A stretch of 45,687 nucleotides of DNA, taken from NCBI RefSeq assembly GCF_003236395.1, contig NZ_POUD01000039.1, positions 1-45,687 of the forward strand. Reading direction: 5' to 3'. The position numbers and the translations under genes are program-made. Shown in pieces: positions 15,185 through 23,466 of this stretch (the stretch's first letter is position 1; every line of letters begins with the position of its first letter). Under the pieces are notes generated by a model. It was not told the DNA's origin. It was given only the letters and a program-made list of their open reading frames with translations, and ran no database searches. This DNA is from Nonomuraea aridisoli (GTDB lineage: Bacteria; Actinomycetota; Actinomycetes; Streptosporangiales; Streptosporangiaceae).

Positions 15185-16087
15185 GACGGAGACCACGTCG
15201 TACGTCGTGTCGGGCGTCGGGGTCGTCGTGAAGCGGGCGTTCGGCAGGTAGAGGCGGTGGCCGTAGGAGGCGACCGTCGTCGGCACGTCGAACCGGTCGT
15301 CGGTGATCCGCCTGACGACCTCCCCGGAGGAGGCGTCGCGGGACAGGCCGATCACGGCGATCGTGTTGAGCCGGTTGAGCACGGCGTACAACGTGCGGCC
15401 GGACAGCAGCAGTCCGTCGCCGTTGGTCAGCACCTCGCCGCCGAGATCGACCTCGGCGGTGACGCCGGTGGACGGGTCCACCTCGAACAGCTTGCCGGTG
15501 TTCGACTGCACGATCAGCAGCGACTTCCCGTCGGGGCTCGGGGCGATGCCGTTGGCGTTGTTGCCGGTCGTGTACTGGATGTCGCCGCTGAGCGGGATGT
15601 TCACCGCCTCGTCCGGCAGCGCGCCGCCGCGGCCGAGGTCGAGCTTGTACAGGACCGGGTTGGCCGAGTCGGTGAAGTACGCCGCGCCGCCGAAGAGGAT
15701 GACGTCGTTGACGAACGACGTCCCGGTGGCCAGCTCGTACGACTTGAGCACCTTCCCGGTGCGCACGTCCACCACGCGGGCGTCCCCGCCGGTGCCCCCG
15801 GCCACGAACAGCCGGCCGCGACCGTCGGTCTTCATCCCGAGCGAGGGCGTGCCGGGCCCCTGGCTGATGACGGAGCCCTTGCCGGTGCGCAGGTCGGCGC
15901 GGTAGACGTCGCCGTCCACGCGGGAGCCGAAGTAGGCGTACGGCCCGGGGCCGATGGCGATGCCCTCCGGCTGGAAACCGTTGGGCAGCGGGAACGTGCC
16001 GGGCTTCGTGGCCGCCTGCGCCGGGAGGCCGGCGAGCGTGACCATGAGCGCGGCGCTGAGTGCGGTCTTCAGGATCGCGGATCTCAT
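15176..16087 (-). CDS. Secreted beta-propeller protein (SMP-30/ScyD-like)
   Basis: The product is 303 aa from the ATG at 16087. A signal peptide is clear (ILKTALSAALMVTLAGLPAQA followed by ATKPG). The mature part has repeated propeller blades: GFQPEGIAIGPGPYAYFGSR, GDVYRADLRTGKG, ANGIAPSPDGKSLLIVQSN, GKLFEVDPSTG and LTNGDGLLLSGRTLYAVLN. Such proteins are often labelled SMP-30 or ScyD/ScyE-like; no catalytic residues can be assigned here. It is probably extracellular. A GTG nine bases upstream is an alternative start. Confidence 0.8.
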   Translation of the reverse strand: MRSAILKTALSAALMVTLAGLPAQAATKPGTFPLPNGFQPEGIAIGPGPYAYFGSRVDGDVYRADLRTGKGSVISQGPGTPSLGMKTDGRGRLFVAGGTGGDARVVDVRTGKVLKSYELATGTSFVNDVILFGGAAYFTDSANPVLYKLDLGRGGALPDEAVNIPLSGDIQYTTGNNANGIAPSPDGKSLLIVQSNTGKLFEVDPSTGVTAEVDLGGEVLTNGDGLLLSGRTLYAVLNRLNTIAVIGLSRDASSGEVVRRITDDRFDVPTTVASYGHRLYLPNARFTTTPTPDTTYDVVSVKP

Positions 16088-16234
16088 GCGGACCACGATG
16101 CAGAAGCCGCCGGTCCCGGCAAAGGCCCAGAACCGCCTTCACAGGGATCTTTCAGCAACGATCCGGCACGCCGCCGGGGACGAATCAGGGAAAACCGCTT
16201 GTGGGCCTCTGCCTGCGTCGTTACTTTTGCCCGA

Positions 16235-17278
16235 ATGCGGAGGGCCCCTGTTATCCCTGATGACCGTCGCGCTCGCCCTGACGGCCTGCAGCGCGCCCGC
16301 ATCGCCCGCCGCGCAGCCCACCGCGAAGCAGCCCGCCACGAAGCAGCCGCAGGCGGCGACCGCCGCGCCCCGGCGGGTGGACCTGAGCGCGTACGAGGCG
16401 GGCCGGTCGCGGCCCGTCCTGGACCCGCTCTACCCCGCCTACGGCGACCCGTCGATCGACGTGCTCCACTACGACCTGGCGCTGACGTGGGAACCCGCTG
16501 AGCGCACGCTGTCCGGCACGGCCAAGCTGACGCTGCGGGCCGTCCGGCCGATCTCCCGCGTCCGCCTCGACTTCGGCCGCGCCCTCAAGGTGGACGAGGT
16601 CACGGTGGTTGCGGGCACAGGGGTTGCGGGCACAGGGGTTGCGGGCACAGGGGTTGCGGGCACAGGTCACGCGGGCACAGGGGACGACGCCGGCGTCGAG
16701 GCGGTCACGAAGGGCGACGACCTCATCGTCCCGCTGCCCGAGCCGCTGGAGGCGGACGAGGTCGCGGTGGTGACCGTGCGCTACCACGGCCGTTCGCTCT
16801 CGGCCCCCTCTACATGCGGCCCTCGGTGGTGGCGCACGAGCTGGCCCACCACTGGTTCGGCGACACCGTCACCCCGCGGACGTGGCGCGACCTGTGGCTC
16901 AACGAGGGCTTCGCGATGTACATGGAGATGCAGTGGTACGCCGACCACGAGGACGGCACGATCGACGACTTCATCGCCGACATCCGCCGGGTCGACGGTC
17001 AGTTGCGCGAGGAGGCCGGCCCGCCCGGCAGGTACCGGCGCGACTCGTTCGGCATCAGCAACGTCTACTACGGCCCGGCGATCATGCTGCACGAGATCAG
17101 GAAGCGGCTCGGCGACCGGAGGTTCTTCGCGATGTTGCGCGCGTGGGTCCAGGAGCACCGCAACACCACCCAGGACCGGGCGTCCTTCACCAAGTGGATC
17201 AACGAGCACACCGGCCGTGACTTCACCCGGCTCATCGACACCTGGCTCGACTCCCCGACGACACCCGGCGGCGGCTAG
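16235..17278 (+). pseudogene. M1-family metallopeptidase lipoprotein, frameshifted and internally deleted
   Basis: Three faults are visible. From the ATG at 16235, removing one C from the C4 run at 16245-16248 gives a normal lipoprotein signal, MRRALLSLMTVALALTAC, whereas the present frame stops fitting there. The next frame carries the N-terminal domain ([26 protein letters not shown]) with a 15-bp tandem repeat. Near 16805-16815 the sequence jumps, in a new frame, to the zinc site: [19 protein letters not shown] with HExxH and the downstream NEGF Glu. About 200 residues between VTVRYHG and this site are absent. The C-terminus is intact to TTPGGG. It is unlikely to be functional as written. 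Confidence 0.82.
16608..16682. repeat. 15-bp tandem repeat inside the M1 peptidase
   Basis: The unit GTTGCGGGCACAGGG is present three times perfectly, followed by a fourth copy with one change and a fifth degenerate copy. It encodes repeated VAGTG pentapeptides in a surface loop of the N-terminal domain, and is prone to slippage. Confidence 0.9.
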
Positions 17279-17313
17279 TACGTTGGATGGAGCCGAACAA
17301 ACGGGGTTGAATC

Positions 17314-17838
17314 ATGTCAAATGGTGCACGTCATGCTCTTGGAGTCGTCGCCGGCCTGTTCCTGCCCGCCATCGTCACGGCCGCGTTGTGGTACGGGGCC
17401 GGTGATTTCGCGCTGCAGGCCCAGCGGGCGTTCCAGATCTCCTGGCCGGCGGTGGCCGCGCTGGCCGCCGCGGCGATCCTGCTGGCCTTCCTGGCCGGCT
17501 CGCGCCTGTCGCCCGTCGCCTCGCTGATCGGCGGCCTGGGGCTCACGGCTCTCGGAGTGCTGCCGGTGCTGGAGATCCTCGGCCGCGGCCCACTGCTGCC
17601 CGACGACCTGCTGCCCGGGGTCATGCGGACCGGCATGATGACCGTGGCGTACTCGGGGCTGCAGGCCGTGCTCGGCGTGATGCTGCTGGTCGTGTCGATG
17701 TTCCCGTCCCGCTGGCGGGCGTCCGTCACCCGGCAGGAGCTCCCGCCCGCCTACGACCCCGGGTACGACAAGACGCCGTCGTTCTTCGAGCCGCACCCTG
17801 GGCCCGAGGACGCCACGAGGCCGATGTACCGTCAGTGA
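17314..17838 (+). CDS. Four-helix integral membrane protein, function unknown
   Basis: The product is 174 aa. Four hydrophobic helices are visible: ALGVVAGLFLPAIVTAALW, VAALAAAAILLAFLAG, VASLIGGLGLTALGVLPVL and LQAVLGVMLLVVSMF. The C-terminal tail is soluble and Pro-rich (LPPAYDPGYDK). I do not recognise the family. It lies between the broken peptidase and the cyclodeaminase gene, 28 bases before the latter, so it could be cotranscribed with the folate genes. Confidence 0.7.
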   Translation: MSNGARHALGVVAGLFLPAIVTAALWYGAGDFALQAQRAFQISWPAVAALAAAAILLAFLAGSRLSPVASLIGGLGLTALGVLPVLEILGRGPLLPDDLLPGVMRTGMMTVAYSGLQAVLGVMLLVVSMFPSRWRASVTRQELPPAYDPGYDKTPSFFEPHPGPEDATRPMYRQ

Positions 17839-17866
17839 GTTCCGGGCGGCCTGGAAGAATGCCGCC

Positions 17867-18472
17867 ATGCGCGACTCGAGGATCGTCGACTTCCTGGCCG
17901 AGCTGGCCGCACGGGTGCCCGCGCCCGGCGGCGGCGCGACGGCCGCCCTGCACGCGGCGCAGGCCGCCGCCCTGCTCGGCATGGTGGCCCGCTACACCAC
18001 CGGCGACAAGTACGCCGGCCACGCCGAGACCGTCGCCGCCGTGACCGGCGAGACCGACGCCCTGCGGGCCGACGCGCTGAGGCTGGCCGAGGAGGACGCC
18101 GCGGCGTTCACCGTGGTCGCCGACGCCTACCGGCTGCCCAAGGGCGAGGAGCGCAGCGCGACCATCGCGCGGGCGCTGGCCGGCGCCGCCGAGCCGCCCG
18201 CCCGCGTGGCGGAGGCCGCAATCCGTCTGGTGGAGCTCTGCGAGCTGCTGCTGCCCATCGCCAACCGCAACGTCGTCACCGACGTGGCCGCCGCCGCCGA
18301 GGCCGCGCGCGCCGCCCTCACCACGGCCCGGATCAACGTCGAGGTCAACCTGGGCGGCATCGCCGACGAACAACTGCGCGCCGAGCTGGGCGCCCGCCTG
18401 ACCGGCGTCGACGCCGCCGTGTCCAGGGCCGAGCGGGTCACCGCCGCCGTACGCGAGGAGATCAACCGGTGA
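17867..18472 (+). CDS. Cyclodeaminase/cyclohydrolase-family protein (FchA/FTCD C-terminal-like)
   Basis: The product is 201 aa, all helical. The motif AARVPAPGGGATAALHAA near the N-terminus is the family signature, and VVTDVAAAAEAARAAL and INVEVNLGGIAD follow. Members convert 5-formimino-THF to 5,10-methenyl-THF (formimidoyl-THF cyclodeaminase) or act as methenyl-THF cyclohydrolases. The last four bases overlap the folD GTG, so both enzymes are made together and act on the same one-carbon folates. Histidine breakdown yields formiminoglutamate in some bacteria, so a link to the distant hutH is conceivable but not shown. Confidence 0.87.
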   Translation: MRDSRIVDFLAELAARVPAPGGGATAALHAAQAAALLGMVARYTTGDKYAGHAETVAAVTGETDALRADALRLAEEDAAAFTVVADAYRLPKGEERSATIARALAGAAEPPARVAEAAIRLVELCELLLPIANRNVVTDVAAAAEAARAALTTARINVEVNLGGIADEQLRAELGARLTGVDAAVSRAERVTAAVREEINR

Positions 18473-19296
18473 AGACGCTGAACGGCAGGGAGCTCGCCGC
18501 CGCCATCCGCGCGCAGGCCGGGGCCGAGGCGGCGGCCGGGCCGCAGCCGCGGCTGGCCGTCGTGGTCGCCACCGCCGACGAGGCGAGCCTGTGGTACGTC
18601 CGCTCGATCGCCAAGGCGGCGGCCGGCGTGGGCATCGCCTGCGACGTGGTCGACCTCGGCCCGGACGCGAGCCCCGACCAGATCGGTGAGACGTTGTCGC
18701 GGCTCAGCGCCGACCCCAACGTGCACGGCCTGATGCTGCAGACCCCGCTGCCCGCGGGCGCCTCCGCCCAGGAGCTGGCCATCGCCATCGACCCGCGCAA
18801 GGACGTCGACGGCGCCAACCCGCTGTCGCTGGGCCGGCTGGCCGCCGGGCTGCCCGCGTTCGCGCCGGCCACGGCGGCGGCCGTGCTGGCGCTGCTCGAC
18901 CACTACGAGGTGGAGCTGCGGGGACGCCGCGCCGTCGTGGTCGGCCGCTCGACCGTGGTCGGCAAACCGCTCGCCCACCTGCTGCTCGACCGGCACGCGA
19001 CGGTCACCGTCGCCCACTCTCGCACCCGTGACCTGGCCTCGGTCACCGTCACGGCCGACGTGCTGGTCGCGGCGGTGGGCCGGGCGGGGCTGATCGGCGC
19101 CGATCACGTGGCGCCCGGCGCGGTCGTGATCGACGTCGGCACCAACCCGACCGACGACGGCGGGCTCACCGGCGACGTCGACTTCGAGGCGGTCTCCCAC
19201 GTGGCGGGCGCGCTCACGCCGGTGCCGGGCGGCGTCGGCCCGGTGACGACCGCCCTGCTGCTGCGCCACACCGCGCGAGCGGCGAACCTTCCGTGA
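18469..19296 (+). CDS. folD: Methylene-THF dehydrogenase/methenyl-THF cyclohydrolase
   Basis: The product is 275 aa. It interconverts 5,10-methylene-, 5,10-methenyl- and 10-formyl-THF with NADP. Seen are the catalytic Tyr/Lys segment LWYVRSIAKAA, the substrate motif LMLQTPLP, KDVDGANP, the dinucleotide site VVGRSTVVGKPLAHLLL and the C-terminal GALTPVPGGVGPVT. The first residues are MKTLNGRELA, a standard FolD start. Several positions differ from the usual FolD text (for example ANP for FHP after KDVDG), and it sits beside a cyclodeaminase. It may therefore be a second, specialised copy rather than the housekeeping one. Confidence 0.93.
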   Translation: MKTLNGRELAAAIRAQAGAEAAAGPQPRLAVVVATADEASLWYVRSIAKAAAGVGIACDVVDLGPDASPDQIGETLSRLSADPNVHGLMLQTPLPAGASAQELAIAIDPRKDVDGANPLSLGRLAAGLPAFAPATAAAVLALLDHYEVELRGRRAVVVGRSTVVGKPLAHLLLDRHATVTVAHSRTRDLASVTVTADVLVAAVGRAGLIGADHVAPGAVVIDVGTNPTDDGGLTGDVDFEAVSHVAGALTPVPGGVGPVTTALLLRHTARAANLP

Positions 19297-19372
19297 CCCG
19301 GCCACCGCGCCGTGCACGTGTTCAGGCTCACCCGCGCGGAAGACGTGGACGAGCGGATTCTGGAGGCATCTG

Positions 19373-20077
19373 ATGGCTGACATCCTCATCGTGCAGAACA
19401 GCAAGAGCGGCGGCCCGAGCCGGGTGGGCGGCTGGCTGGAGCAGGCGGGGCTCGGGCTCGACATCGTGCTCGCCCACGACGGCGCCCCGCTGCCGGCCCG
19501 GCTGGAGCACGACGCCATGATCATGCTGGGCGGCGGCTACCTGCCCGGCGAGGACGACCGGGCCCCGTGGTTGCGCGACGCCCGGCGGCTGATGGGTCAG
19601 GCGCTGGAGGAGGGCGTGCCGGTGTTCGGCATCTGCCTGGGCGGCCAGATGCTCGCCGAGGTGGCGGGCGGTGAGGTGACCGGCGACGTCGGCGCGCCGG
19701 AGAACGGCAGCCTGCCGGTCACCATCCGGCCCGAGGCGGCGGCCGACCCGCTGTTCCACGGACTGCCGCCGGTGGTGCCCGCCGTCGAGCACCACAAGGA
19801 CGCGATCACCCGGCTGCCGGACGGCGCCGTCCACCTTGCGGAAACCGAGCGCTGCCCGTACCAGGCGTTCCGCATGGGTGAGCGGGCGTGGGGGGTGCAG
19901 TTCCATCCGGAGGTGCTGCCCGAGCGGATCCGCGAGTGGACGGCCGACGGCTTCGACCCGGCCGAGGTGTACGAGCGGGCGGTGGCGGACGAGCCGGTCT
20001 CCACGCCCATCTGGCACCAGGTGACCAACCGCTTCGCCGCGATCGTCACCGAACGCGCCCTCCGCCCGATGGGGTAA
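19373..20077 (+). CDS. Class I glutamine amidotransferase-like protein
   Basis: The product is 234 aa. The nucleophile elbow is PVFGICLGGQMLAE (Cys at about residue 88), and the catalytic His-Glu appear in WGVQFHPEVLPE. This is the GMP synthase/GATase1 triad. No synthetase domain is attached, so it is a stand-alone type I amidotransferase such as those acting on small gamma-glutamyl compounds; the substrate is not evident. TGGAGG lies just before the ATG. It follows folD by 76 bases. Confidence 0.85.
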   Translation: MADILIVQNSKSGGPSRVGGWLEQAGLGLDIVLAHDGAPLPARLEHDAMIMLGGGYLPGEDDRAPWLRDARRLMGQALEEGVPVFGICLGGQMLAEVAGGEVTGDVGAPENGSLPVTIRPEAAADPLFHGLPPVVPAVEHHKDAITRLPDGAVHLAETERCPYQAFRMGERAWGVQFHPEVLPERIREWTADGFDPAEVYERAVADEPVSTPIWHQVTNRFAAIVTERALRPMG

Positions 20078-20083
20078 GGGCCT

Positions 20084-21253
20084 CTAAGCCAGGGCGTCGG
20101 TGATGGCCTGGGCGGTGGCCTGCCAGATCGGGGTGGTGGGCAGGATGACGTCGAAGTGGCCGCCCGGCATTTCCAGATATGTCACGTCATCGCCGGCTTC
20201 CCGGGCGGCCCTGGCGTAGCGGCGGCCGAAGTCGACGAAGTCGAGCTCGTCCCCGGTGCCCTGGACGATCAGCTGCGGCACCCCGACGGGCACCCGGTGC
20301 AACGGCGACGCGGCGGCGTACACGTCGTCCGGTGCGGCGGCTCCGTGCCCGGAGGACTCCTCGGGGGTACGGCCGGGATCGCCCGCAGCCGCGCCCCCGA
20401 GGCCGGCGGTGTCCGGGGAGGGGCGGCCGAGGGCCGCGGCGGTGGCGCCGGCGCTCAGCCGGCGGCGGTCGGCCTGGACGAGGTCGAGCACGCCCGCCAG
20501 CGACACGGCCAGCCTGGCCCGCGCCCCGTCGGCCACGGCCCGCAGGACCAGCTGGGCCCCGGCCGAGTGCCCGGCGAGGGCGATCCGGTCCAGGTCGAGG
20601 CCGGGGTCAGCGCCTTCCATCGCGGCCAGGCCGGCGGCCACGTCGGCGACCGTGGCGGCCCAGCCGTGGCGGTCGGGGCGCCGGTACTCGAGGTTCCACA
20701 CGGCGAGACCACGGGCGGTCAGGTCGGCGCAGAGGGCCTCCATGAGGTCGGCCGCCCAGATCGAACGCCAGTAGCCGCCGTGCACCAGCGCCACGACCGG
20801 CGTCCCGCCCGTCCTGCCCGTCCTGCCCGTCCTGTCCGTCCGGCCGGGTGGGAGGTACAGGTCGGCCCACTGCTCGGCGGAGCCGTCGCCGTAGAGGACC
20901 CGCCGGGTGGGCGGGTGGCGCAGGCGGTGGACGGCGTGCCGAACGCCCCACGCGAGCCCCCACAAGCCCCGCCCGTGGATGTGCCCCGCGCCCTCGACGT
21001 GTTCGAGGTCGACCCAGGCCACCACCTGCGACCCGAGCGGCTGCCCGATCAGTGCCCGCGCCTCGGGCGACGGTCCCGGGACGACGACCGCCGCGCCGCT
21101 CCCGCGTACGAGGGAGCGAAGGTGGGCGGCGTCACGGGCGTAGGCCACCGCGCCGCGTGCGTGCCAGACCGCGAGTTCGCGGGTGGCGATCTCCGCCAGC
21201 AGCGCCGCGTCGGCGGGCACCCCGGGACCGACGACCACCGAGATCTCGCTCAT
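20084..21253 (-). CDS. Alpha/beta-hydrolase (BD-FAE/kynurenine formamidase-like esterase) with an extra N-terminal domain
   Basis: The product is 389 aa. Residues about 145-389 form an alpha/beta-hydrolase: oxyanion segment VALVHGGYWRSIWAADL, nucleophile elbow IALAGHSAGAQLV, acid region QLIVQGTGDELDFVDF and the catalytic His in EMPGGHFDVI. Residues 1-130 form an additional domain (ELAVWHARGAVAYARDAAHL, GSQVVAWVDLEHVEGAGHIH) that I cannot name. A short repeated linker of Gly-Arg-Thr residues, encoded by a repeated CCTGCCCGT sequence near 20810-20840, lies between them. It is convergent with the amidotransferase gene, seven bases apart. Confidence 0.82.
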   Translation of the reverse strand: MSEISVVVGPGVPADAALLAEIATRELAVWHARGAVAYARDAAHLRSLVRGSGAAVVVPGPSPEARALIGQPLGSQVVAWVDLEHVEGAGHIHGRGLWGLAWGVRHAVHRLRHPPTRRVLYGDGSAEQWADLYLPPGRTDRTGRTGRTGGTPVVALVHGGYWRSIWAADLMEALCADLTARGLAVWNLEYRRPDRHGWAATVADVAAGLAAMEGADPGLDLDRIALAGHSAGAQLVLRAVADGARARLAVSLAGVLDLVQADRRRLSAGATAAALGRPSPDTAGLGGAAAGDPGRTPEESSGHGAAAPDDVYAAASPLHRVPVGVPQLIVQGTGDELDFVDFGRRYARAAREAGDDVTYLEMPGGHFDVILPTTPIWQATAQAITDALA

Positions 21254-21322
21254 GCCGCCGACCTTACAGAACGCCTCCCGGCCCCCGGCGGCCGGCCGAG
21301 CGCGGGGCATGATCGGTATAGC

Positions 21323-21991
21323 GTGGGCCGGGTGCAGGTCCAGCGACTCCACCCATGGCCGTCCAGCGTCGCCGAGGCGGAGGCCGTCCAGGATGGGCTC
21401 CGCGGCCGCGTCGAGCTGACCGGCCCCGCCACGTTCACGCTCGTCGCGGGCCTCGACGTGCACTACCACGGCGACGAGGCGCTGACGGCGGCGGTGGTCG
21501 TGCTGGACGCCGCCACGCTCGCGCCCGTCGAGCAGGTGGTGGCGCACGGGAGGGCGGCGTTCCCGTACGTGCCGGGCCTGTTCGCCTTCCGCGAGCTGCC
21601 CTCCCTCGTGGAGGCCCTGGAACGGCTCACGGTGACGCCCGACCTGTTGGTCTGCGACGGGTACGGCCTGGCCCACCCGCGCGGCTTCGGCCTGGCCTGC
21701 CACCTCGGGGTGCTGACGGGCCTGCCGTCGCTGGGCGTGGGCAAGACGCCGTTCGTCGGCGTCCACGAGACGCCCGGCCCGGAGCGGGGAGCGTGGACGC
21801 CGATCGTGCACGAGGGCGCCACAGTGGGCCGCGCCCTGCGCACGCGGCCCGGGGTCAAGCCGGTGTACGTCTCCCAGGGTCACCGCATCTCGCTGGAGAC
21901 GGTCACGGAGCAGGTGCTGCGCCTGACGCCCCGCTACCGTCTCCCCGAGCCGATCCGCCACGCCGACCACCTGGCCCGCCACCCCTCCTGA
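21323..21991 (+). CDS. nfi: Endonuclease V (deoxyinosine 3' endonuclease)
   Basis: The product is 222 aa from a GTG. Endonuclease V nicks DNA one base 3' of deaminated adenine (hypoxanthine). The acidic active site is visible: AGLDVHY near residue 45, FPYVPGLFAFRELP with its Glu, DGYGLAHPRGFGLACHLGV, and VKPVYVSQGHRISLE. Length and motif order match the family. It is divergent from the esterase gene with 69 bases between. A second GTG nine bases in is an alternative start. Confidence 0.92.
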   Translation: MGRVQVQRLHPWPSSVAEAEAVQDGLRGRVELTGPATFTLVAGLDVHYHGDEALTAAVVVLDAATLAPVEQVVAHGRAAFPYVPGLFAFRELPSLVEALERLTVTPDLLVCDGYGLAHPRGFGLACHLGVLTGLPSLGVGKTPFVGVHETPGPERGAWTPIVHEGATVGRALRTRPGVKPVYVSQGHRISLETVTEQVLRLTPRYRLPEPIRHADHLARHPS

Positions 21992-21997
21992 CGGGCC

Positions 21998-22647
21998 TCA
22001 GCCCGGGTGGTGGGCGCCCGAGGAGGCGAGGGGCGGCAGGATGGCCTGCGCGTCCGCGCCGCCGAACCACAAGGTGATCACGAACGCCGCCGTCGCCTCC
22101 AGCAGCACCGCCCGGTCCAGCCCGCCGGCCTGGACGGGGGTGCAGCCGAGGCCGGCGACGAGCGTGCGTGTTGCCTCCAGCGCCGCCGGGTCGTCGCCGC
22201 ACAGCGGCACGGCCAGCGGACGGCCGTCGAACACCGGCGGCGTCATCCGCCACACGTCCACGTGGCACAGGTTGAACGCCTTGACCACGTGACCGCCGCT
22301 GAGCTCGGCGATCATCGCGGCGAGCGGGCGCGCGGGGTCGAAGTGCGCGGGACCCGCGTTGGTCACGTCGACGAGCGGCTTGCCACGGAGCGCCGGGCCG
22401 GCGGCGGCGAGGGTGCCGGCGAGCCCCTCGGCCCGTACGGCCACCACCGCGACGTCCCCGAACGCGGCCGCCTCCGCCCAGGTCCCGGCCCGCACCACCG
22501 CGCCGCCGGCCTGCTCGGTCATGCGCGCGGCCTGGGCGGTGCTCCTCCCGAGGTCCCTGCCGCTGATCATGACGGCGTGGCCGGCCGCGGCCCACCGCGT
22601 GCCCAGCGCGTTGCCATCCCGCCCGCGCCCAGAATCCCGATCCTCAT
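21998..22647 (-). pseudogene. F420-dependent NADP oxidoreductase-like protein with a frameshift in its nucleotide motif
   Basis: From the ATG at 22647 the frame reads MRIGILGAG then fails. Adding one G near 22613-22615 restores the Rossmann start and joins it to the long frame with GNALGTRWAAAGHAVMISGRD, VVAVRAEGL, LVDVTNAG, GHVVKAFNLCHV and PLCGDDPAALEATRTLVAGL. The restored protein, about 216 aa, resembles NADPH:F420 reductases (FNO-like), which shuttle hydride between F420 and NADP. As written the gene is broken; a homopolymer error is the simplest cause. It is divergent from an HxlR regulator, a common pairing for oxidoreductases. Confidence 0.8.
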
Positions 22648-22715
22648 GTGCGTCCTCCATCCGCAAGGGGCTTTACTTGCAGGAAGACCGTAGAGATTTC
22701 GACGCACACCATTCG

Positions 22716-23075
22716 GTGCCCGACGAAAGGCCGCCGTTGTTCCTCGCCGACTGCCAGGCCAGGCTCGCCTTCGACCTCATGTCCAACACCTGGAACGCGG
22801 TGGTCATCTGGGCGCTGCGCCACGGGCCGCGGCGGCCGGGCCGGTTGCGGGAGGAGATCGGCGGCATCCGGCCCAAGGTGCTCACCGAGACGCTGCGGCG
22901 CCTGGAGCACAACGGCCTGGTGACGCGCCGCGCGTACGCCGAGGCGCCGCCGAGGGTGGAGTACGAGCTGACCGCTCTCGGTCGCTCGCTGCTGGAGCCG
23001 ATCGGGGCGTTCGGCGAGTGGGCCCACGACCACGCCGACGAGGTCATGGCCGCCCAGGACGCCGGTGCGGGCTGA
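22716..23075 (+). CDS. HxlR-family transcriptional regulator
   Basis: The product is 119 aa from a GTG. The HxlR winged helix is clear: FDLMSNTWNAVVIWALRHGP, RPGRLREEIGGIRPKVLTET, LRRLEHNGLVTRRAYAEAPP and VEYELTALGRSLLEPI. A Cys near the N-terminus (LADCQARLA) matches the redox-sensitive position of some members. It is divergent from the F420-reductase-like gene with 68 bases between, a slightly less GC-rich gap that probably holds both promoters. Confidence 0.87.
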   Translation: MPDERPPLFLADCQARLAFDLMSNTWNAVVIWALRHGPRRPGRLREEIGGIRPKVLTETLRRLEHNGLVTRRAYAEAPPRVEYELTALGRSLLEPIGAFGEWAHDHADEVMAAQDAGAG

Positions 23076-23150
23076 TCTCGCGCAGGACGGGCACCGGCCG
23101 GTGTGTCCCTGGCGGTGTGCGGTGCGCCGGGGATCACACGAAAGTCACCG

Positions 23151-23447
23151 CTACTGCTTGGAGCTGACCGGGCCCTCCGTGATGTACTGCGGTCCGTTGG
23201 CGAAGTTGCCGCCGTTGATGCTGAAGTCGCTGTTGACGGCGCCGTTGGCGTTGTCCCAGTTGCCGCTGTTCACCTGACGCCCCTTGACGCGGTAGTTGCC
23301 GCTCTTCCAGAGGTTGCCACGATCCTTGAACCAGTCGTGCCCGGCGTGTGCCGGGGCCGCCGAGGCGGCGCCCTCCAGCGACGACGCGGACAGCACGACC
23401 GCCGACATCATCAGCCCGAGCCGCGCCGCCGTTCCCGCCTTTTTCAT
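23151..23447 (-). CDS. Small secreted Asn/Gly-rich hexapeptide-repeat protein A
   Basis: The product is 98 aa from the ATG at 23447, which has GGGGGG four bases upstream; an ATG at 23459 is possible. A signal peptide (MKKAGTAARLGLMMSAVVL...) ends near AASAAPAHA. The mature protein is about 60 residues and is built from eight six-residue units (nucleotides about 23187-23330), for example LWKSGN, QVNSGN and SINGGN. Aromatic residues occupy the first position of several units. The last unit FANGPQ matches the last unit TANGPQ of protein B next door. The pattern suggests a short beta-solenoid or amyloid-like fold on the cell surface; I recognise no named family. Its gene and that of B are in tandem, 19 bases apart. 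Confidence 0.72.
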   Translation of the reverse strand: MKKAGTAARLGLMMSAVVLSASSLEGAASAAPAHAGHDWFKDRGNLWKSGNYRVKGRQVNSGNWDNANGAVNSDFSINGGNFANGPQYITEGPVSSKQ

Positions 23448-23466
23448 CAAGCCCCCCATCGCGCGC

